A stretch of DNA of 8,718 nt. It comes from Spirochaeta sp. (GTDB taxonomy: Bacteria; Spirochaetota; Spirochaetia; UBA9216). The notes beneath the pieces were generated by a model. It did no database searches. It had not been told where the DNA came from and saw only the letters and a program-made list of their open reading frames with translations. The stretch covers positions 728 to 9,445 of the forward strand of contig DMKD01000229.1 in assembly GCA_003454605.1 (NCBI GenBank), written 5' to 3'. Of the stretch, positions 5,588-8,718 are shown piece after piece; the first letter of the stretch is position 1, and the number at the start of each line of letters is the position of its first letter. Position numbers and translations under genes: made by a program.

Positions 5588-8500
5588 GATACTTTTCTAT
5601 ATCAACTTCGTCAATCTGCTCGTCGGGAAGGAACCTGTCCGCATATTTACGGTATATTTCCGTAGTTAGAAAGAGCCTGAACAGCTCAGGATCTATATGT
5701 CCGGAGAGGGCGTTCTGATACAGAATCTCAACAGCTTCCGACAGGGGTTTCGCCTCTTTGTAAGGTCTGTCCGATGCCGTAAGAGCTTCGAAAATATCAG
5801 CAATTGTCATTATCCTCGACGGTATTGAAAGCTGGTCCGCTTTGAGTCCCCGCGGGTATCCGGTACCGATCAATGTCTCATGATGTGTTCCTACAAACTC
5901 CGGTATTTTAGTCATACCTGATGGAAAAGGCAGTTCTTCCAGCATTATAATCGTCTGCATTATATGTTCGTTTATTTTGAAACGTTCTTCCTCGGTCAGG
6001 GTTCCCTGCTTAATCATCAGGTTGTAAATCTCACCCCGATTGTACAGGTATTTCGATTCGGGAAGAATAAAGCCGTGTGCCCTGTATTTTTCACTGGTTT
6101 TCAATTTATCGGGAATAAGATGGAAGGGTTTATCGGCAAGGAGGTTTTCCTCGACTGTTTCTCCTTTTATAAAAGGTTTATCTAACTTTTCACTTTCTTC
6201 ACGTGATAGGCCAATTGAATGATTAAAATGACTGAGCCATATTTTTCTGCTTAACTCAAGAAGCCTTTCTGCATAGGCAGGACTGAATTCTTCCTCACCG
6301 ATATTACATCGGGCGATAAATTCGAAATCAGCATGGAGCTGTTCTTCCTCATCTTTTAATATCTGAGCTGCATCAACCGGATCTCCTCCTGAAAGCAGGA
6401 CTTCTTTTTCCCTTAGCCGGGCATCGCGCAGCAACACCTCAAACCGGGTTCGAATCTCGTGTATGCGGTTATTGATTGTTTCAAGCTTGACCGCCTTATC
6501 GACTACAAATTCGGGTGTTGTCATTTTGCCTGCGTCGTGCAGCCAGGAGCCGACCTGAAACGCCTTGCGTTCAATGGCGGTGTCGAAACGGAAATTTGCA
6601 AGCGGTCCGTCATCAACCTCTTCAGCCTTGTCCGCCAGCATTTGTGCAAGCACCGGCACTCTCTCACAATGACCGCCGGTATATGGGCTTTTTGTATCGA
6701 TGGCACTTGCGGTAAGCTGAATGAGCGATTCAAACAATGCATCCTGGGAGTCGAGAAGGTTTCGGTTATAGAGGATAGCAGCGGCGAGACCGCTTAAAGC
6801 CTCAATAAAGCTCTGGATGTCCTTGCTGAACGGCACCACTGAAGCATCTTCCTCCGATGTACAGTTAATAAGCTGCAGAGCGCCGATTATATCGCTTCCC
6901 TGCAGTTTAAGCGGAACTGTAAGAAATGAAGTCGACCTGTAATCGTTCAGTTTGTCGAATTTTTTTGTGCCCGAAAAATCATATAGAGGATCTTCATAGG
7001 CATCATCGATCACAATTGTTTCGGCTTTATGGAAAGTTGCTGAAACAACATTATGAAAGTTCGGTTCGCCATCTTCCATATAGAGTTGAACCGGCGGCAT
7101 GGTGATTGGATTAGGCTCGACGCCTCCCTGTGCAAACCCGAGACTGTCATTGAGAACGATCTTGAAGTCAAGATTGCCCTCTTCACCCTTCAGGTAGAGA
7201 CTGCCCCCGTCGGCTCCTGAGAGTTCCTTTGCTCCGCGCAGTATCAGGTCGACAAGCCTGTCCGAGCTCTTCTCTATAGACATGGCTATGCCGAGTTCAA
7301 TTATGCGTTCAAGCTTCTGGAGGGCGTCCTCAAGTGCCTGCGTTTTAGCTGCAATGGCTTTTTTCATTACCCTGAACGCTTCAGCGAGATCCTCAAATTC
7401 GCTGATTGGAGAATGTTCAGCTATTTCTCCGCTGAAGATGAAATGTCTGATTCGTTCAGCGTCGTCTGCAAGATGCTCCAGAAACCGGCTCAGGTACATG
7501 CTCGAAAGTACTATAACAGGGCAGAACAGGGCGAAGATAATCAGGGCAATGATAATAATCCGTCTTTGTATTATTTCCTGATGCTCCAGAAAATCAGATG
7601 CAGGCGCGGTAATAGTCAGGTTGTAATTCTGCCCTCCGGCAGTCTGCCAGGGAGTTGACCACCGCAGATAATTATCATTCAGCTTTTTAACTATTTTTTT
7701 ATCAGTATCCGGAATGGCTTCACCTGTTAGAAAAGACCTTCGTTCAGAATTCATATTCTTCAGGGGGCCAAGTGTCGTATCCGAACTCTCCAGCCATTCT
7801 TCCATTACCGGATTAGCAGCAAGTACACGCTGGTCACCGTCGAGAATAAGGATTCCTGCATTAGGAGAAATAACTATGCTGTCAATGAATGATTTAAGGT
7901 CGGCCAGGGTTATATCGATGCCTGCCACACAATAGTCTCCTGCAGCTGCCGCTGCGGTAATTCCGGGCTTTTTAAGTGAATTATAGATGTAGGGTTCAGT
8001 TAGAACTATCTTATCAGGCTCAGATATAGCAGACTTAAACCATGGTCTTGTCGTCGGGGAATAGTCCGGAGAGTCATCTACCCATCTTGAGATAATGTTG
8101 AGGTCAGCGTCGGCAAAGCTCCAGTATTCCTGCCTTGTCCCTGATGTTGAATTGATCGTTCTGTAGATGTATTCGGTGTTCTCAGGGGCATTGTGTGCGG
8201 TGATGATTTGCAGATTTCCGGATGTCTTGATAATCTGAAAAAAATCATCGCTTTCATAACCTGTATAAATCGAGTATAAATAACTGTTTTGTCTGAGAGC
8301 CTCTATGATGAACGGAGCGCCGGGATATGTTGTTCCGTCACTTTCAGGCAAGGTTCTAAAGTCCGGAATCGTTGTCATCAAACCTGCAAGCTGTACTGCC
8401 TTTTCGAGCTGGTTATCAAGTTTCAGCTTAATCGAATGGCCGGTTTCGGTAAACAGCTGTTCAGCTTTCTGTTTGCTGACATTTCGATTAATGGATAATA

Positions 8501-8627
8501 CTGCGTAGAGGGTGGTGAATGTTGAAATTCCCAGTAGGAGAAAAATGAGCAGAAGCAGACTTATCTGAAATTTTATATGATATTTGGAACCGTTTCTAAA
8601 TAATACTTTCTTTTTGTTTTTTTTCAT
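5580..8627 (-). CDS. Membrane receptor: Cache - HAMP - GAF - HD-GYP phosphodiesterase
   Basis: A 1015-residue signalling protein predicted to hydrolyse cyclic-di-GMP. After a Lys-rich N-terminus come TM1 (about 20-46), a periplasmic Cache-like ligand domain (about 47-355), TM2 (357-379), a HAMP linker and coiled coil (about 380-440), a GAF domain (about 440-620) and an HD-GYP domain (about 640-1000). Visible catalytic-type residues are His653 (PYTGGHCERV), His697-Asp698 (LHDAGK), His915-His916 (HHETLIGTGYP, 915-925) and an ADIFEALTASDRPYK block. The signature usually reads HHExxDGxGYP; here Ile920 replaces the Asp. The HD and HHE motifs are 218 residues apart because of an insertion of roughly 150 residues. 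I recall such an insertion in a known subfamily of large HD-GYP receptors, so it is not damage. The frame is open upstream to 8702, but a promoter lies there, and ATG at 8627 gives the expected short basic N-terminus. No Shine-Dalgarno is seen. Architecture sure; activity inferred. Confidence 0.93.
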   Translation of the reverse strand: MKKNKKKVLFRNGSKYHIKFQISLLLLIFLLLGISTFTTLYAVLSINRNVSKQKAEQLFTETGHSIKLKLDNQLEKAVQLAGLMTTIPDFRTLPESDGTTYPGAPFIIEALRQNSYLYSIYTGYESDDFFQIIKTSGNLQIITAHNAPENTEYIYRTINSTSGTRQEYWSFADADLNIISRWVDDSPDYSPTTRPWFKSAISEPDKIVLTEPYIYNSLKKPGITAAAAAGDYCVAGIDITLADLKSFIDSIVISPNAGILILDGDQRVLAANPVMEEWLESSDTTLGPLKNMNSERRSFLTGEAIPDTDKKIVKKLNDNYLRWSTPWQTAGGQNYNLTITAPASDFLEHQEIIQRRIIIIALIIFALFCPVIVLSSMYLSRFLEHLADDAERIRHFIFSGEIAEHSPISEFEDLAEAFRVMKKAIAAKTQALEDALQKLERIIELGIAMSIEKSSDRLVDLILRGAKELSGADGGSLYLKGEEGNLDFKIVLNDSLGFAQGGVEPNPITMPPVQLYMEDGEPNFHNVVSATFHKAETIVIDDAYEDPLYDFSGTKKFDKLNDYRSTSFLTVPLKLQGSDIIGALQLINCTSEEDASVVPFSKDIQSFIEALSGLAAAILYNRNLLDSQDALFESLIQLTASAIDTKSPYTGGHCERVPVLAQMLADKAEEVDDGPLANFRFDTAIERKAFQVGSWLHDAGKMTTPEFVVDKAVKLETINNRIHEIRTRFEVLLRDARLREKEVLLSGGDPVDAAQILKDEEEQLHADFEFIARCNIGEEEFSPAYAERLLELSRKIWLSHFNHSIGLSREESEKLDKPFIKGETVEENLLADKPFHLIPDKLKTSEKYRAHGFILPESKYLYNRGEIYNLMIKQGTLTEEERFKINEHIMQTIIMLEELPFPSGMTKIPEFVGTHHETLIGTGYPRGLKADQLSIPSRIMTIADIFEALTASDRPYKEAKPLSEAVEILYQNALSGHIDPELFRLFLTTEIYRKYADRFLPDEQIDEVDIEKYLN
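5582..5607. terminator. Imperfect stem-loop at the convergent gene junction
   Basis: AGTTGAGATA (5582-5591) can pair with TATATCAACT (5598-5607), with one mismatch in ten and a CTTTTC loop. It sits across the stop codons of the converging genes (TGA at 5585-5587 on plus, at 5582-5580 on minus), the natural place for a two-way terminator. However, it is AT-rich and neither side has a proper T-tract, so termination would be weak. It is the only candidate in the 8-base overlap region. Confidence 0.3.
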
Positions 8628-8640
8628 GACATTTCTAATA

Positions 8641-8669
8641 ACTATGATAGGTTTTATTGGTAATGTCAA
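8641..8669 (-). promoter_or_regulatory. Promoter of the HD-GYP receptor gene
   Basis: Read on the minus strand, a perfect -35 TTGACA (8669-8664) is followed after 17 bases by CATAGT (8646-8641, 4 of 6 to TATAAT). Transcription would begin near 8634, only about seven bases before the ATG at 8627, so the message would be almost leaderless. This fits the absence of a Shine-Dalgarno. The remaining upstream bases, to 8718, are AT-rich with another TATTAT-like box near the window edge and no visible gene. Confidence 0.5.
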
Positions 8670-8718
8670 ACTAATTAATTGTAATGAATTACAGGCCCGC
8701 ACAGTATAATAGATTGTC

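Noticed and set aside
6459..6797. 112-codon plus-strand open frame
   Set aside because: It is opposite the conserved HD part of the HD-GYP gene and has Cys-rich, low-plausibility content; it is a shadow frame.
8628..8702. 25-residue N-terminal extension of the HD-GYP protein from GTG at 8702
   Set aside because: A well-spaced -35/-10 promoter occupies this stretch, and the ATG at 8627 gives a standard basic N-terminus before TM1.

Overview
The window looks like an ordinary chromosomal segment of a spirochaete, probably a free-living member of the Spirochaetales. This is an inference from the combination of an M32 carboxypeptidase, a small WGR-like protein, a PgsA-type synthase and a large Cache-HAMP-GAF-HD-GYP receptor, at moderate GC and with dense packing. 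No single marker gene fixes the taxonomy. I see no tRNA, rRNA, CRISPR array, transposase or phage gene.

Layout. Bases 1-525 (minus strand) hold the N-terminal 175 codons of a DUF445-family membrane protein. It runs off the left edge, and the first 36 bases of the window are a perfect palindrome, which may be an assembly fold-back. A 171-base divergent intergenic region carries a good sigma70-type promoter for the rightward genes. These are, in order: an M32 zinc carboxypeptidase (697-2220), an unrecognised multi-pass membrane protein overlapping it by 20 bases (2201-2929), and a 96-residue WGR-like protein (2964-3254). After a 126-base gap with a promoter-like element come pgsA (3381-3971), an overlapping HAD phosphatase (3958-4731), a small two-helix membrane protein with coiled-coil ends (4749-5144), and a decayed squalene-cyclase-like gene (5164-5587) that has lost its middle and is frameshifted. 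On the minus strand, converging on the pseudogene with an 8-base overlap, is a 1015-residue membrane-anchored HD-GYP receptor (5580-8627) with its own promoter at the right edge.

Functional picture. The rightward genes fall into a peptide-processing gene with a membrane partner, and a phospholipid-synthesis pair. In the second pair PgsA makes phosphatidylglycerophosphate, and the overlapping HAD enzyme is a reasonable but untested candidate for dephosphorylating it or another phosphoester. The HD-GYP protein is a separate signalling gene predicted to degrade cyclic-di-GMP in response to a periplasmic ligand and a cytoplasmic GAF input. I found no convincing novel multi-gene system. The points most worth checking are the internally deleted cyclase gene, the terminal palindrome, the altered HD-GYP signature, the pgsA-HAD overlap, and the unusual starts (a minimal AUG-stop over the M32 GTG start, and several genes with no Shine-Dalgarno sequence).
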